In this document: piece after piece, positions 1 to 9,617 of the stretch
Position numbering within the stretch: the stretch's first letter is position 1
Layout: each line of letters opens with the position of its first letter
Assembly (NCBI RefSeq): GCF_016711335.1
Contig: NZ_JADJTF010000001.1
Span: 3,162,001-3,226,000, forward strand
Origin: Thiofilum sp.
GTDB lineage: Bacteria > Pseudomonadota > Gammaproteobacteria > Thiotrichales > Thiotrichaceae
DNA length: 64,000 bases
Direction of reading: 5' to 3'
Made by a program: the position numbers and the translations under genes
The notes under the pieces: generated by a model
What the model was told of the DNA's origin: nothing
The model's database searches: none
What the model saw: the letters and a program-made list of their open reading frames with translations, nothing else

Positions 1-1
1 C

Positions 2-112
2 TCTGAGGTGTTTGAACGCTGTTTGCAAGCGCATCAAGTGCCACAGCCGCAGTGGGCGGATTTGCAACTTATGTATAAAGAGGTAGTAGCAACGTTGCAA
101 CATGGGGAGTGA
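2..112 (+). CDS. 3' end of an unidentified gene (partial)
   Basis: An open frame enters from the left edge and stops with TGA at 110-112, giving 36 residues ending LQHGE. The segment is mostly helical in character (FERCLQAHQ, LQLMYKEVVATL) and shows no motif I recognise. It is called coding because the frame is open from the window edge and the base use resembles the neighbours. The family cannot be named from this tail. Confidence 0.45.
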   Translation, partial: SEVFERCLQAHQVPQPQWADLQLMYKEVVATLQHGE

Positions 113-217
113 GGCTGATTCTAGGCTTTAGTTGTCTTATGCTTTCAGGTTGAGGTAGTGTTTAAAGGCTAGGGTTTTGGGTTAAGATGCGGGGGTTGCT
201 GTTGGTGTGAAGTGGTG

Positions 218-3200
218 ATGGCATTGGATAAAACCCCAGAAGAGATGGCGTTAGAGCGAATTGAGGAGTGTCGACGGACGCGCTCACCTAAGTTGAATTT
301 GCGTAAATTAGGTTTGGCTGAAATACCAGAGGCAGTGTTTGAGCTGACGTGGCTAGAAGAGTTAGATGTTTCAGGAAAGTGGGGTAATCGTGGTAGTTTA
401 CGCTCTATTCCCACTCAAATTGCTCAATTAACGCTACTTACCAAGCTGGATATTAGCCGTAATCAGTTTACTGAATTGGGCTGGTTGCAATATACCCCTC
501 AACTGCAATCCTTAGGCTGTAGCTACAATCAACTCACGTCCTTGCAGGGCTTAGTACATACCCCTCTACTGCAATCCTTAGACTGTCGCTACAATCAACT
601 CACCTCCTTGCAGGGCTTAGTACATACCCCTCTACTGCAATCCTTAGACTGTCGCTACAATCAACTCACCTCCTTGCAGGGCTTAGAGCATACCCCTCAA
701 CTGCAATCCTTAGTCTGTAGCTTCAATCAACTTACCTCCTTGCAGGGCTTAGTACATACCCCTCTACTGCAATCCTTAGACTGTTACAATAATAAACTCA
801 CCTCCTTGCAGGGCTTAGTACATACCCCTCTACTGCAATCCTTAGAGTGTTACAATAATAAACTCACCTCCTTGCAGGGCTTAGAGCATACCCCTCAACT
901 GCAATCCTTAGGCTGTGGCTCCAATCAACTCACCTCCTTGCAGGGCTTAGTACATACCCCTCTACTGCAATCCTTAGGCTGTAGTGGTAATCACCTCACG
1001 TCCTTGCAGGACTTAGTGCCACTGCCTCAACTGCAATCCTTAGACTGTAGCTCCAATCAGCTCACGTCCTTGCAGGGCTTAGTACATACCCCTCTACTGC
1101 AATCCTTAGACTGTCGCGACAATCAACTCACGTCCTTGCAGGGCTTAGTACATACCCCTCTACTGCAATCCTTAGACTGTTACAATAATAAACTCACCTC
1201 CTTGCAGGGCTTAGAGCATACCCCTCAACTGCAATCCTTAGTCTGTAGCTTCAATCAACTTACCTCCTTGCAGGGCTTAGTACATACCCCTCTACTGCAA
1301 TCCTTAGACTGTAGCTCCAATCAACTCACTTCTATAGAACCTATTCAAACCCTCGGATTGATCAACCAGCTTGAACCTTTACGCTTGTACGGCAACCCCA
1401 TTAAACATATTCCACCTGCTATTTTTGGCTCTAGCATTAATGACAATTGCCTCGAATCCCTCAAACACTACTGGCACGACCTCGCCCAAGGCGCTACTAG
1501 AGTCCAACAGCTCAAAGTCCAATTAGTCGGCAATGGTCGAGTCGGAAAAAGTACCCTTGCCTATGCCCTCGAACATAAAAAAGCCCCAAGTGAACATTTT
1601 GCCTCCACACATGGCATTGTCATTAAAAACATTGACCTACCTGTCGAGGGCTTAGACCAGCCCGTCACCTTGAATCTCTGGGATTTTGGGGGACAAGAAA
1701 TCTATCACGCCACCCACCGCCTCTTCCTATCCAGCGATTGTGTCTACCTCCTACTCTGGGCAGAAGATACTGAAGAACATGAAAACGAAATCCGCCACCC
1801 GATCAGCTACTGGCTCGAATCGATTAATGACTTAGGCGAAAATTGCCCCGTGATTCTCGTCAAAAATCAAATTGACAAGCCCAAAAAGCTTCCTATACAA
1901 CCTTTTGATAGTTGCCACTGTATTGGCTCGGATCATATCACTCAAGTTGTTCAAATCTCTTGTAGAGATTACTCTGGATTTTCTACCTTAAAAGGGGCAC
2001 TAGCAGATCTTATTAAGCTTCTGGAACACAAAGTCTGCCTAGACCTCCCTAACTCATGGCTTGCCGTCCAAGACGACTTAGAGCGCCTACGCCCTGAAAA
2101 AACTATTCCCTTTGCCCACTTTGAACAGCTTGGTATTAAACACGGGGTGAGCGATGCGACATGGTTTGTTCAATACCTACACGACACCGGAATACTCTTT
2201 TACAGCAAAGGCAAGTTTCAAGATCAAATCATTATCGATCAAAACTGGGCAATAGAGGCAGTGTATAAAGTCTTTGATCCCTATGCAGATCATCGAGAAC
2301 ACATCAAAAGTATGCACGGTGTGGTTAAGCCTTCCTATTGGAAATATATCTGGTCTGAGGTTAGCGCAGAGGAACGCGGGATTTATCTGCAATTTATGAA
2401 AAGCTGTCACATTGGCTATGTTAAAAACTACGATTATTGGAATAGTAAACCCCTAACCCAATACGAATTTATTATTCCCGCCTTATTACCCGAAAATACC
2501 CCAGCCAAAACTATTTGGGGCAATGATCAAGCACATGATTGGCTTTTGACTGTCCATTACCCTTTCCTACATCGCAGTATTATTGAGCGCCTCATCATAA
2601 AGTTGGGTGAACACTATCAAGATAAAAGTAGCCCTTGGCTGCATGGCACGCATTGCATCACCCCACACGGTCAATTACTCATGGAAGCGGTGATTGACAA
2701 TGCCAAGCTCTCTAATCAAGGCAAGGTGTTATTTAAACTACGGGGACAACAGTTAAACGCCCTACTTCTAGAGTTACGCAATCTTATTCAAGAAATCAGC
2801 CCCCATAATCGCTATGAAGAGTATTTAACTCAACAGGGTAAAACTCAATTACTCCCTCAATTGGAAGCATCACACGAAGCAGCAGAGCAGAAAACTATGG
2901 ACAAAAAAATCAAAATTTTTATTTCTTATTCGCATGAAGATGAAAAACCTTTCTTAGAAAAAACCGAACAATGCCTTAAAAACTTAGGGCGCACCCTACC
3001 TATCGAGTTTTGGCATGATCGCAAACTCCTTGCGGGTTCTCCCGTACATGACGTGATCCTCAAACAACTCGAACAAGCCGATATAGTCATTCTCCTAGTC
3101 AGCCCCGACTTTATTGCTTCCGATTACTGCTTTACTAAAGAAATCGTCGCTGCACTAAAACGCTACGAACAAGAACAGAACATTGTCATACCCCTCATTA

Positions 3201-3361
3201 TTCGTGCTACCGAAGGTTGGCGCGATTACCACATCGGGAATATCACCGCCCTCCCTACCGATGGCAAACCTGTTGAAGATTGGTCTAGTCCTGATAAATT
3301 TTGGGCAGATGTACAAAAAGGTTTGCGCCTAGCCATTCAAAACTTACTAGACAAACCCTAA
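218..3361 (+). CDS. LRR-Roc-COR-TIR protein (bacterial Roco, NLR-like)
   Basis: About 1047 residues. A short N-terminal segment (MALDKTPEEMALERIEECRR) leads into leucine-rich repeats, of which 13 are near-identical 22-residue units (residues about 93-378). A Roc GTPase follows, with P-loop GNGRVGKST near residue 441, G3 DFGGQE near 490 and an altered G4, NQID instead of NKxD. Next comes a COR-type dimerisation region. A C-terminal TIR domain starts near residue 898 (KIFISYSHEDE); its YCFTKE segment places Glu975 where TIR NADases carry the catalytic glutamate. ATG 218 is preferred over two in-frame GTG codons at 212 and 215. Roco-TIR proteins are thought to act as self/non-self or stress sensors; a role in defence is inference. 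The gene stands alone, with no effector or partner beside it. Confidence 0.9.
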   Translation: MALDKTPEEMALERIEECRRTRSPKLNLRKLGLAEIPEAVFELTWLEELDVSGKWGNRGSLRSIPTQIAQLTLLTKLDISRNQFTELGWLQYTPQLQSLGCSYNQLTSLQGLVHTPLLQSLDCRYNQLTSLQGLVHTPLLQSLDCRYNQLTSLQGLEHTPQLQSLVCSFNQLTSLQGLVHTPLLQSLDCYNNKLTSLQGLVHTPLLQSLECYNNKLTSLQGLEHTPQLQSLGCGSNQLTSLQGLVHTPLLQSLGCSGNHLTSLQDLVPLPQLQSLDCSSNQLTSLQGLVHTPLLQSLDCRDNQLTSLQGLVHTPLLQSLDCYNNKLTSLQGLEHTPQLQSLVCSFNQLTSLQGLVHTPLLQSLDCSSNQLTSIEPIQTLGLINQLEPLRLYGNPIKHIPPAIFGSSINDNCLESLKHYWHDLAQGATRVQQLKVQLVGNGRVGKSTLAYALEHKKAPSEHFASTHGIVIKNIDLPVEGLDQPVTLNLWDFGGQEIYHATHRLFLSSDCVYLLLWAEDTEEHENEIRHPISYWLESINDLGENCPVILVKNQIDKPKKLPIQPFDSCHCIGSDHITQVVQISCRDYSGFSTLKGALADLIKLLEHKVCLDLPNSWLAVQDDLERLRPEKTIPFAHFEQLGIKHGVSDATWFVQYLHDTGILFYSKGKFQDQIIIDQNWAIEAVYKVFDPYADHREHIKSMHGVVKPSYWKYIWSEVSAEERGIYLQFMKSCHIGYVKNYDYWNSKPLTQYEFIIPALLPENTPAKTIWGNDQAHDWLLTVHYPFLHRSIIERLIIKLGEHYQDKSSPWLHGTHCITPHGQLLMEAVIDNAKLSNQGKVLFKLRGQQLNALLLELRNLIQEISPHNRYEEYLTQQGKTQLLPQLEASHEAAEQKTMDKKIKIFISYSHEDEKPFLEKTEQCLKNLGRTLPIEFWHDRKLLAGSPVHDVILKQLEQADIVILLVSPDFIASDYCFTKEIVAALKRYEQEQNIVIPLIIRATEGWRDYHIGNITALPTDGKPVEDWSSPDKFWADVQKGLRLAIQNLLDKP
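494..1351 (+). repeat. 13 tandem 66-bp units coding leucine-rich repeats
   Basis: Thirteen in-frame units of exactly 66 bp code for the pattern TPLLQSLDC..NQLTSLQGLVH. Most units are identical at DNA level, including third codon positions, except at a few residues: the two or three positions after the Cys, and VH versus EH at the end. This points to recent amplification or gene conversion, with variation concentrated on the presumed ligand-facing strand of the LRR. The last unit diverges at its end. The exact period and open frame exclude a CRISPR array. Confidence 0.95.
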
Positions 3362-3445
3362 CTAGCGCCGCTAAGCACCTTCACCTATGAGAATCCACAC
3401 CGCTCTCTTGCAGTGTATGACCTACTGCATTATCCTAGCTTTTAG

Positions 3446-3463
3446 TTTTGATCGAAATCAAAA
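3446..3463. promoter_or_regulatory. Inverted repeat upstream of hmgA (candidate operator)
   Basis: TTTTGAT and ATCAAAA are perfect 7-bp arms around a CGAA centre, about 64 bp before the hmgA start. There is no T-tract arrangement typical of a terminator for the upstream gene. It may bind a regulator of the homogentisate genes, but no regulator gene is adjacent, so the role is inferred from position only. Confidence 0.35.
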
Positions 3464-3526
3464 TCAGCTATTTTGCTAAGACGTACCGCCAGACCTCGCC
3501 TTAGCTATCGTTAGGAGAATCACAGT

Positions 3527-4825
3527 TTGTCTAATTTGCAGTATTTACATGGCTTTGGTAATGAATTTGAATCCGAAGCCCTCACAGGCGCATTGCCCAT
3601 AGGACGCTTTAGCCCACAGCGCGTCAATTATGGACTCTATGCCGAACAATTTAGCTCCACCGCTTTTACCGCGCCGCGTGCCGACAACCGTCGTACTTGG
3701 TTTTATCGCATTCGCCCCTCAGTCATGCAAAGCGACTATAGTGCGCTAGATACAGGTCTCATTCGTACCGCCCCCAGTAATGAAATACCTACACCTCCGT
3801 CCATGCTGCGCTGGAACCCTATTCCTATGGCGACTCAGCCTACTGATTTCATTGAGGGCTTAGTTACCCTAGCTACCAATGGTTCAGCCGCAATGCAGGC
3901 AGGTATGGCAGTGCATATGTATCGCGCTAATCAATCCATGACCGAGCGTTTTTTCACTAATGCGGATGGTGAATTACTCTTTATTCCTCAGCAAGGAGGC
4001 TTGCGTCTGCATACGGAGTGTGGGGTATTAGAGGTTAATAGTGGCGAAATTGCCGTCATTCCACGAGGCATGAAATTTCGAGTGGTCTTACTCGATCACG
4101 AAGTGCGCGGCTATCTATGTGAAAACTACGGTCATCCTTTTATTTTGCCAGAGCGCGGCCCTGTTGGAGCCAATGGCTATGCGAATGATCGTGATTTTGA
4201 AATTCCAGTAGCCGCCTATGAAGATCGTGAGGGTCAGTTTGAGTTAGTCACTAAGTTTATGGGGCAACTCTACCGTTGTGAATTAGATCACTCGCCCTTA
4301 GATGTAGTCGCATGGACGGGTAATTCAGTCCCCTATCGTTATGATTTAGCGCGTTTTAATGTGATGAATACAGTGAGTTATGATCATCCCGATCCCTCTA
4401 TTTTCACTGTCTTGACTTCGCCTTCAGGTACTGCGGGGGTAGCGAATATTGATTTTGTGATTTTCCCACCGCGTTGGATGGTAGCCGAAAATACTTTCCG
4501 TCCGCCTTGGTATCATCGCAATGTGATGAGCGAACTCATGGGATTAATTCACGGGGTGTATGACGCTAAAGAAACAGGCTTTTTACCCGGAGGCATGAGT
4601 TTACATAACTCGCACGCCCCCCACGGCCCTGAAGCAGCGGTATTTGAAAAAGCCAGTCAGGTCGAGCTAACCCCACAACGCTATGAGAATACTTTAGCCT
4701 TTATGTTGGAATCGCGTTATGTGATTCAGCCCACCCGCTATGCCCTTGAATGTCCTGAGCGGCAACAGAATTATTTAGACTGCTGGGCGGGATTAAAAAA
4801 ACAGTTCACTGGAGCTACCCTATGA
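3527..4825 (+). CDS. hmgA: Homogentisate 1,2-dioxygenase
   Basis: This 432-residue protein opens the homogentisate ring with O2, using mononuclear Fe(II), to give maleylacetoacetate in tyrosine/phenylalanine breakdown. It opens with [13 protein letters not shown], characteristic of the family. The metal-site region [15 protein letters not shown] and PHGPE supplies the expected His, Glu and His ligands (about residues 329, 335 and 366). Length is normal. The start is TTG at 3527, with AGGAG at 3513-3517; no ATG fits the conserved N-terminus. It is the first gene of hmgA-fahA-maiA, and its stop overlaps the next start by four bases (ATGA). No 4-hydroxyphenylpyruvate dioxygenase gene is in the window. 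Confidence 0.96.
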   Translation: MSNLQYLHGFGNEFESEALTGALPIGRFSPQRVNYGLYAEQFSSTAFTAPRADNRRTWFYRIRPSVMQSDYSALDTGLIRTAPSNEIPTPPSMLRWNPIPMATQPTDFIEGLVTLATNGSAAMQAGMAVHMYRANQSMTERFFTNADGELLFIPQQGGLRLHTECGVLEVNSGEIAVIPRGMKFRVVLLDHEVRGYLCENYGHPFILPERGPVGANGYANDRDFEIPVAAYEDREGQFELVTKFMGQLYRCELDHSPLDVVAWTGNSVPYRYDLARFNVMNTVSYDHPDPSIFTVLTSPSGTAGVANIDFVIFPPRWMVAENTFRPPWYHRNVMSELMGLIHGVYDAKETGFLPGGMSLHNSHAPHGPEAAVFEKASQVELTPQRYENTLAFMLESRYVIQPTRYALECPERQQNYLDCWAGLKKQFTGATL

Positions 4826-5841
4826 AACTAGCCTCTTTAAAAGCCGGACGTGATGGCGAATTGATTGTCGTATCACGCGATTTAACTCGTGCAGTGAAAG
4901 TGTCCACTATTGCTTGCACGCTGCAACAAGTATTAGATCATTGGACGCGCTACGAACCACCATTAAAAAGGGTGTATGACGCTTTGAATGCCGGAAGTGT
5001 AGCAGGTGAGTTTAGCTTTAATCCTCAAGACTGTGCCGCGCCGCTACCCCGTGCCTATCAATGGGCTGATGGCAGTGCTTATGTCAATCATGTCGAGCTG
5101 GTACGCAAAGCCCGTAAAGCGGATATGCCAGAAAGCTTTTGGCATGATCCTTTAATTTATCAGGGTGGCTCAGACAGTTTTATTGGAGCTTGTGATGATA
5201 TTCCGCTGGCGAGTGAAGAGTGGGGGATTGATTTTGAGGCAGAGCTTGCCGTAATTACCGATGATGTGCCTATGGGTAGCACACCCGCTCAAGCCGCCGA
5301 CAAAATCCGCCTCATTATGCTGGTGAATGATGTATCCCTACGCGGTTTGATTCCCGCTGAACTCGCCAAAGGATTTGGCTTTTTTCAATCTAAACCCTCT
5401 AGCTCATTCTCACCTATTGCGGTGACACCGGATGAATTAGGAACTGCTTGGGAGGAGGGGCGTGTTAATTTGCCCCTATTAGTGCACTACAATCATCAGC
5501 CCTTTGGTAAAGCCAATGCTGCCCAAGATATGGTGTTTAACTTCCCGCAACTGATTGCTCATGTGACTAAAACACGTCCCTTAAGTGCGGGTGCGATTAT
5601 TGGTTCAGGTACGGTGTCTAATAAGCAAAATACTGAATTTGGCTCAGCGATTCAGGACGGTGGAGTAGGCTATTCGTGCATTGTAGAGCTACGCACCATT
5701 GAAACGCTCAATCAGGGCGCTCCTATTACCCCGTTTATGAAGTTTGGGGATAGGGTCAAGATTGAAATGCTAGATCATGCAGGACAATCGATTTTTGGAG
5801 CCATTGACCAGCAGGTGGTGCAGTACCATAATCCTACCTAA
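4822..5841 (+). CDS. fahA: Fumarylacetoacetase
   Basis: This 339-residue FAH-family hydrolase cleaves fumarylacetoacetate to fumarate and acetoacetate, the last step of the homogentisate pathway. The family core is seen in [13 protein letters not shown] (acidic metal ligands, about residue 139 on), [26 protein letters not shown], and the late glycine-rich [21 protein letters not shown]. The ATG at 4822 overlaps the hmgA stop, indicating translational coupling. The length matches the bacterial form, which is shorter than the eukaryotic enzyme. It sits between hmgA and maiA, whose product supplies its substrate. Confidence 0.94.
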   Translation: MKLASLKAGRDGELIVVSRDLTRAVKVSTIACTLQQVLDHWTRYEPPLKRVYDALNAGSVAGEFSFNPQDCAAPLPRAYQWADGSAYVNHVELVRKARKADMPESFWHDPLIYQGGSDSFIGACDDIPLASEEWGIDFEAELAVITDDVPMGSTPAQAADKIRLIMLVNDVSLRGLIPAELAKGFGFFQSKPSSSFSPIAVTPDELGTAWEEGRVNLPLLVHYNHQPFGKANAAQDMVFNFPQLIAHVTKTRPLSAGAIIGSGTVSNKQNTEFGSAIQDGGVGYSCIVELRTIETLNQGAPITPFMKFGDRVKIEMLDHAGQSIFGAIDQQVVQYHNPT

Positions 5842-5863
5842 CCACAACCTTTGGAGTTAACGC

Positions 5864-6499
5864 ATGGAATTATTTAGTTACTTTCGATCTTCAGCCGCAT
5901 TTCGTGTGCGCCTCGCGCTGAACTTGAAAGGTATTCCACACACGATAACTCCGATTAGTTTAATGAAAGGTGAGGAACAATCGGCTGATTATTTAGCGCT
6001 TAATCCTCAAGGCTTTGTACCCGCACTGCGTCTCGATAATGGTCGGGTACTGACCCAATCTCAAGCGATTATTGAGTATTTAGAAGAGACGTATCCGGCT
6101 AAACCGCTATTTGCTGCTGATCCTATAGTGCGAGCCGAACAGCGTGCTTTTGCGGCGGTGATTGCCTGTGATATTCATCCTTTGAATAATTTGCGCGTGT
6201 TGAATGATCTAGAACAGCGTTTTGGTGCGGGCAATGAGCAAAAAGATCTCTGGTATCGGCATTGGATTAAAGAGGGCTTTGAGGTATTGGAAGGTTTATT
6301 GCAAAACCATGCGGGGCGCTTTACTTGGGGCGATACGCCTTCACTCGGTGATGTGTTTTTGTTACCACAAACCTTTAATGCATTACGCTTTAATGTGCCG
6401 ATGGAGGCTTACCCTACCATTATGGCGATTTATCATCATTGTTTAGAATTACCTGAAATAGTAGCCGCTACCCCCGCACAACAAGTGGACGCGTTTTAA
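5864..6499 (+). CDS. maiA: Maleylacetoacetate isomerase (zeta-class GST)
   Basis: This 211-residue glutathione S-transferase of zeta class isomerises maleylacetoacetate to fumarylacetoacetate with glutathione as cofactor. The active-site motif FRSSAAFRVRLALN lies at residues about 7-20; the thioredoxin-like domain includes QSQAIIEYLEETYP, and an all-helical C-terminal domain follows. It starts 22 bases after fahA, behind GGAG, so it is almost certainly in the same operon. The structured repeat at 6516-6625 follows its stop and separates it from aacS. Confidence 0.94.
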   Translation: MELFSYFRSSAAFRVRLALNLKGIPHTITPISLMKGEEQSADYLALNPQGFVPALRLDNGRVLTQSQAIIEYLEETYPAKPLFAADPIVRAEQRAFAAVIACDIHPLNNLRVLNDLEQRFGAGNEQKDLWYRHWIKEGFEVLEGLLQNHAGRFTWGDTPSLGDVFLLPQTFNALRFNVPMEAYPTIMAIYHHCLELPEIVAATPAQQVDAF

Positions 6500-6515
6500 T
6501 ACTGAGAGTCAGTAG

Positions 6516-6625
6516 GTAGGGGTAGTAAGGCATTTCTTCCGCAGTCGCTGTGAATACATCCTTGTACGCTTCGAGTCGGCATCCTTGCCTACAAGACTGC
6601 TCCAGAAACACCTTACTACCCCTAC
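6516..6625 (+). repeat. Structured dispersed repeat, copy A
   Basis: One of seven copies in the window. Perfect 15-bp arms (6516-6530 and 6611-6625, left arm GTAGGGGTAGTAAGG) enclose the conserved core. In the core GCAGTC (6541-6546) pairs with GACTGC (6595-6600), and an internal hairpin corresponds to GGCGGCA/TGCCGCC of other copies, here GTCGGCA/TGCCTAC. The arms share no sequence with those of copies B-G. It lies between maiA and aacS. No promoter or protein is evident. Confidence 0.85.
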
Positions 6626-6690
6626 TCTAGGCTTGAAAGTGATGGTGCTATCCGTAGCACTACTATTTCTACTGCTAGGAGTTTTTATTG

Positions 6691-8634
6691 ATGTCAGCCC
6701 TACTCTGGCAACCTTCCGCTATGCAAATGCAAAGCAGTCAAATGTACCACTTTATGCAGTGGGCAAGTGTTCAAACCCAACAAAGCTTTCATACTTACGA
6801 CGAGCTGTATCAGTGGTCGATCCAAGACTCTGCTCAGTTTTGGTCACTGCTCTGGGATTACACCCAAGTACGCGGTACAAAAGGTGAGCGCATACTGGTG
6901 CATGGGGAGGATATTGAAAAGGCGGTATGGTTTCCTGATGCGCAATTAAACTTTGCAGAAAATTTATTGCGCAAGCCAGACGGCGGAGGCAACACGGTAG
7001 CGATTTATTTTAAAGTCGAAGATCAACCCGTGCGTACTTTGACCTTTAATCAATTACTGGATCAAACCCAAAGAGTCGCGCAGTGGCTCAAAACGCAGGG
7101 TGTACAAGCGGGAGATCGGGTGGCGGGTTATGTCGCCAATACGCCTGAAACAGTGATTGCGATGCTAGCCGCTACCAGTTTGGGTGCGATTTGGACTTCG
7201 ACCTCGCCTGATTTTGGTGAGGAGAGCGTGATCGAACGCTTTGGTCAAACCGAGCCTAAGATACTGTTTGCGGTGGATGGCTATTTTTATAATGGCAAGC
7301 GCTTAGATATTCGTAACAAAATTAAAGCAGTACAAGCTGCTATTCCGAGTATTGAGCAGACCATTATTCTGCCCCTATTAGACTTGGAGGCTAGTGAGGT
7401 AGGAACTGCTTGGTCTGAGGTGTTGAAGACTGCCAGCATGCCGCTTGAGTTTGTGCCGCGTCACTTTAATGATCCCCTGTATATTTTGTATTCGTCTGGC
7501 ACGACGGGTAAGCCTAAATGTATTACCCATAAAGTTGGGGGCGTATTGCTGCAACATCTGAAAGAGCAGCAACTGCATAGCGATATTCGCCCCCATGATA
7601 AAGTGTTTTATTTCACTACCTGCGGCTGGATGATGTGGAATTGGTTAGTCAGTGCCTTAGCCTCGCAAGCCGCATTAGTGCTCTACGAAGGCTCACCGTT
7701 TTATCCTTCGGGACAAGTGCTATGGGATTATGTGGATGAGGTAGGCGTTACCCTTTTTGGTACATCAGCTAAATATCTGGAAGCTTTGAATAAGCACGGT
7801 ATTACCCCTAAAACTACGCATAACTTAAGCACCCTACGCACCTTGTGCTCTACTGGCTCAGTCTTAGCACCAGAGAGTTTTGATTATGTCTATCAAGCGA
7901 TTAAAACGGATGTGTGCTTATCCTCGATTTCAGGTGGGACTGATATTGTATCGTGCTTTGTCTTGGGCAGTCCAATAGTGCCTGTGTATAAAGGTGCGAG
8001 CCAATGTCGTGGCTTAGGTATGGCGGTTGAAGTGTTTAATGAGGACGGTCAAGCGGTCGTTGGGCAAAAAGGTGAGCTAGTCTGTACTAAAACCTTTCCC
8101 TCGCAACCCGCCTTTTTTTGGGGCGATGCGACGGGTGAGAAATACCATAATGCCTACTTTGCTCATTACCCTAATGTGTGGCACCACGGTGATTATGTGG
8201 AATTAACCGAGCAGGGTGGCATGATTATCTATGGGCGTTCGGATGCCACTTTAAATCCGGGCGGGGTGCGTATTGGTACGGCAGAAATTTATCGTTATGT
8301 CGAACAGCTCGATGAAGTGCTTGAAAGTATTGCGATTGGGCAAGACTGGGATAATGATGTGCGCGTGGTGCTGTTTGTGGTGCTCAAAGCGGGTTATCTG
8401 TTGGATGAGGCATTAAAACAAAAAATCCGTACTACCATTCGTCAACACTGCACACCGCGTCATGTGCCCGCTAAAATCATTCCAGTGGCAGCGATACCGC
8501 GTACTAAGTCGGGCAAAATCGTTGAGTTAGCGGTGCGCGAAGTGGTGCATAATCGTCCGGTGAAGAATACTCACGCGCTGGCTAATCCAGAGGCGTTGGA
8601 GCTATATCGGGATTTACCAGAGTTACAAAATTAG
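6691..8634 (+). CDS. aacS: Acetoacetyl-CoA synthetase
   Basis: This 647-residue ANL-superfamily enzyme activates acetoacetate with ATP and CoA to acetoacetyl-CoA. The AMP-binding P-loop YSSGTTGKPK lies near residue 266. The C-terminal hinge GRSDATLNPGGVRIG and the catalytic lysine region PRTKSGKIVE near residue 609 are intact. The long N-terminus with WFPDAQLNFAENLL is typical of acetoacetyl-CoA rather than acetyl-CoA synthetases. ATG 6691 follows AGGAG (6676-6680) by ten bases; a TTG at 6688 is possible. Directly after the homogentisate genes, it would recover the acetoacetate released by FahA. Confidence 0.93.
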   Translation: MSALLWQPSAMQMQSSQMYHFMQWASVQTQQSFHTYDELYQWSIQDSAQFWSLLWDYTQVRGTKGERILVHGEDIEKAVWFPDAQLNFAENLLRKPDGGGNTVAIYFKVEDQPVRTLTFNQLLDQTQRVAQWLKTQGVQAGDRVAGYVANTPETVIAMLAATSLGAIWTSTSPDFGEESVIERFGQTEPKILFAVDGYFYNGKRLDIRNKIKAVQAAIPSIEQTIILPLLDLEASEVGTAWSEVLKTASMPLEFVPRHFNDPLYILYSSGTTGKPKCITHKVGGVLLQHLKEQQLHSDIRPHDKVFYFTTCGWMMWNWLVSALASQAALVLYEGSPFYPSGQVLWDYVDEVGVTLFGTSAKYLEALNKHGITPKTTHNLSTLRTLCSTGSVLAPESFDYVYQAIKTDVCLSSISGGTDIVSCFVLGSPIVPVYKGASQCRGLGMAVEVFNEDGQAVVGQKGELVCTKTFPSQPAFFWGDATGEKYHNAYFAHYPNVWHHGDYVELTEQGGMIIYGRSDATLNPGGVRIGTAEIYRYVEQLDEVLESIAIGQDWDNDVRVVLFVVLKAGYLLDEALKQKIRTTIRQHCTPRHVPAKIIPVAAIPRTKSGKIVELAVREVVHNRPVKNTHALANPEALELYRDLPELQN

Positions 8635-8720
8635 TGGTAGAAGGGGGGAGGTCTTTGCGACCTGCACCCTACTAACTTGAGTGTTATAATCAAGCTATCA
8701 TCCATATGAGGTTTATCACT

Positions 8721-9122
8721 ATGCCTACTGTTCAAATTACCTCTGAGGTTTCCACCGAACAATTACTACATAGTGTGGCGAACCTACCCGCCCATGATCT
8801 AGAGGCATTTGTTACCAAAGTACTTACCCTCAGAGCGAAACTGAAAGCCCCTAGTATTTCGCATACAGAAGCGCAGCTCCTAACCCAAATCAACCAAGGC
8901 TTATCAGCTCAAGAACAAGAGCGTTGGACACAACTAGAACAAAAACGCCAAGCAGAAACGTTGACACCCAAAGAACATCAGGAACTACTTACCTTAAATG
9001 ACCAAATGGAGCAGCTCAATGTAGTACGCATGCAGGCACTCACAACACTAGCCTTTATACGACAAATATCTATTACCACATTGATGCAAAACTTAGGCAT
9101 TAGGACACCCGACTATGCCTGA
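8721..9122 (+). CDS. Small helical protein paired with an HNH gene
   Basis: This 133-residue protein is rich in Gln, Leu and Glu and predicted largely helical (SAQEQERWTQLEQKRQAETLTPKEHQELL). I do not assign it to a family. ATG 8721 is chosen because TGAGGT lies 8 bases before it; the in-frame ATG at 8706 has no ribosome site. It overlaps the next gene by 8 bases, so the two are probably translated together. It could be a regulator or partner of the nuclease, but no antitoxin DNA-binding motif is visible. Confidence 0.7.
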   Translation: MPTVQITSEVSTEQLLHSVANLPAHDLEAFVTKVLTLRAKLKAPSISHTEAQLLTQINQGLSAQEQERWTQLEQKRQAETLTPKEHQELLTLNDQMEQLNVVRMQALTTLAFIRQISITTLMQNLGIRTPDYA

Positions 9123-9540
9123 TCAACGTGTAACCCAGCAAATTCGACAATTAGTAGGCGATAGAGCCAAAGGCTGCTGTGAGTACTGCCTAAGTCAGAC
9201 TCAATTTTCCCCGCAATCTTTTAGTGTTGAGCATATTCACCCACGTTCTTTAGGTGGTAAAACTGAACTAGACAACTTAGCACTAGCTTGTGCAGGGTGT
9301 AATGGACACAAATACAATAAGACTCAAGCTCTTGATCCCACTACGAATACTATGGCTGATCTGTACCACCCTAGAAAACACAATTGGGCAGAGCATTTTG
9401 CTTGGAATGAAGAGTACACAATTATTTTAGGCTTAACACCTGTTGGGCGAGCTACTGTTGCTGCATTGCAATTGAACAGAAGTGCCTTACAAAATCTCAG
9501 AGCTATTCTTTTTTCAGTAGGTAAACATCCACCAGAATAG
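9115..9540 (+). CDS. HNH endonuclease family protein
   Basis: This 141-residue protein carries a compact HNH nuclease fold. CEYC binds zinc with CAGCN; the catalytic region reads VEHIHPRSLGGKTELDNLALAC, giving the conserved His and Asn; HKYNK follows. Such short stand-alone HNH proteins occur singly or in pairs with a small gene in many bacteria; their biological target is usually unknown. The preceding gene overlaps by 8 bases, and a bidirectional terminator at 9559-9593 ends the unit. There is no phage gene nearby to suggest a packaging role. Confidence 0.85.
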   Translation: MPDQRVTQQIRQLVGDRAKGCCEYCLSQTQFSPQSFSVEHIHPRSLGGKTELDNLALACAGCNGHKYNKTQALDPTTNTMADLYHPRKHNWAEHFAWNEEYTIILGLTPVGRATVAALQLNRSALQNLRAILFSVGKHPPE

Positions 9541-9558
9541 TTACAAAATAACTAAAAA

Positions 9559-9593
9559 CAGCCAATATAATGGGATTTCATTTTAATTGGCTG
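9559..9593. terminator. Bidirectional terminator between HNH gene and ureG
   Basis: CAGCCAAT (9559-9566) pairs with ATTGGCTG (9586-9593). On the minus strand the hairpin is followed by TTTTTAG and on the plus strand by ATTTTAG. The genes on either side converge, so it can end both transcripts. Confidence 0.75.
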
Positions 9594-9617
9594 ATTTTAG
9601 CAGTGATGTAGGAGCCT

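Noticed and set aside
494..1351. Regular 66-bp repeats as a possible CRISPR array
   Set aside because: Units have no unique spacers and are in-frame LRR codons of one protein.
6585..6887. A 100-codon frame between maiA and aacS with a hydrophobic middle
   Set aside because: It starts inside repeat A and overlaps aacS, which has a proper ribosome site and a known family.
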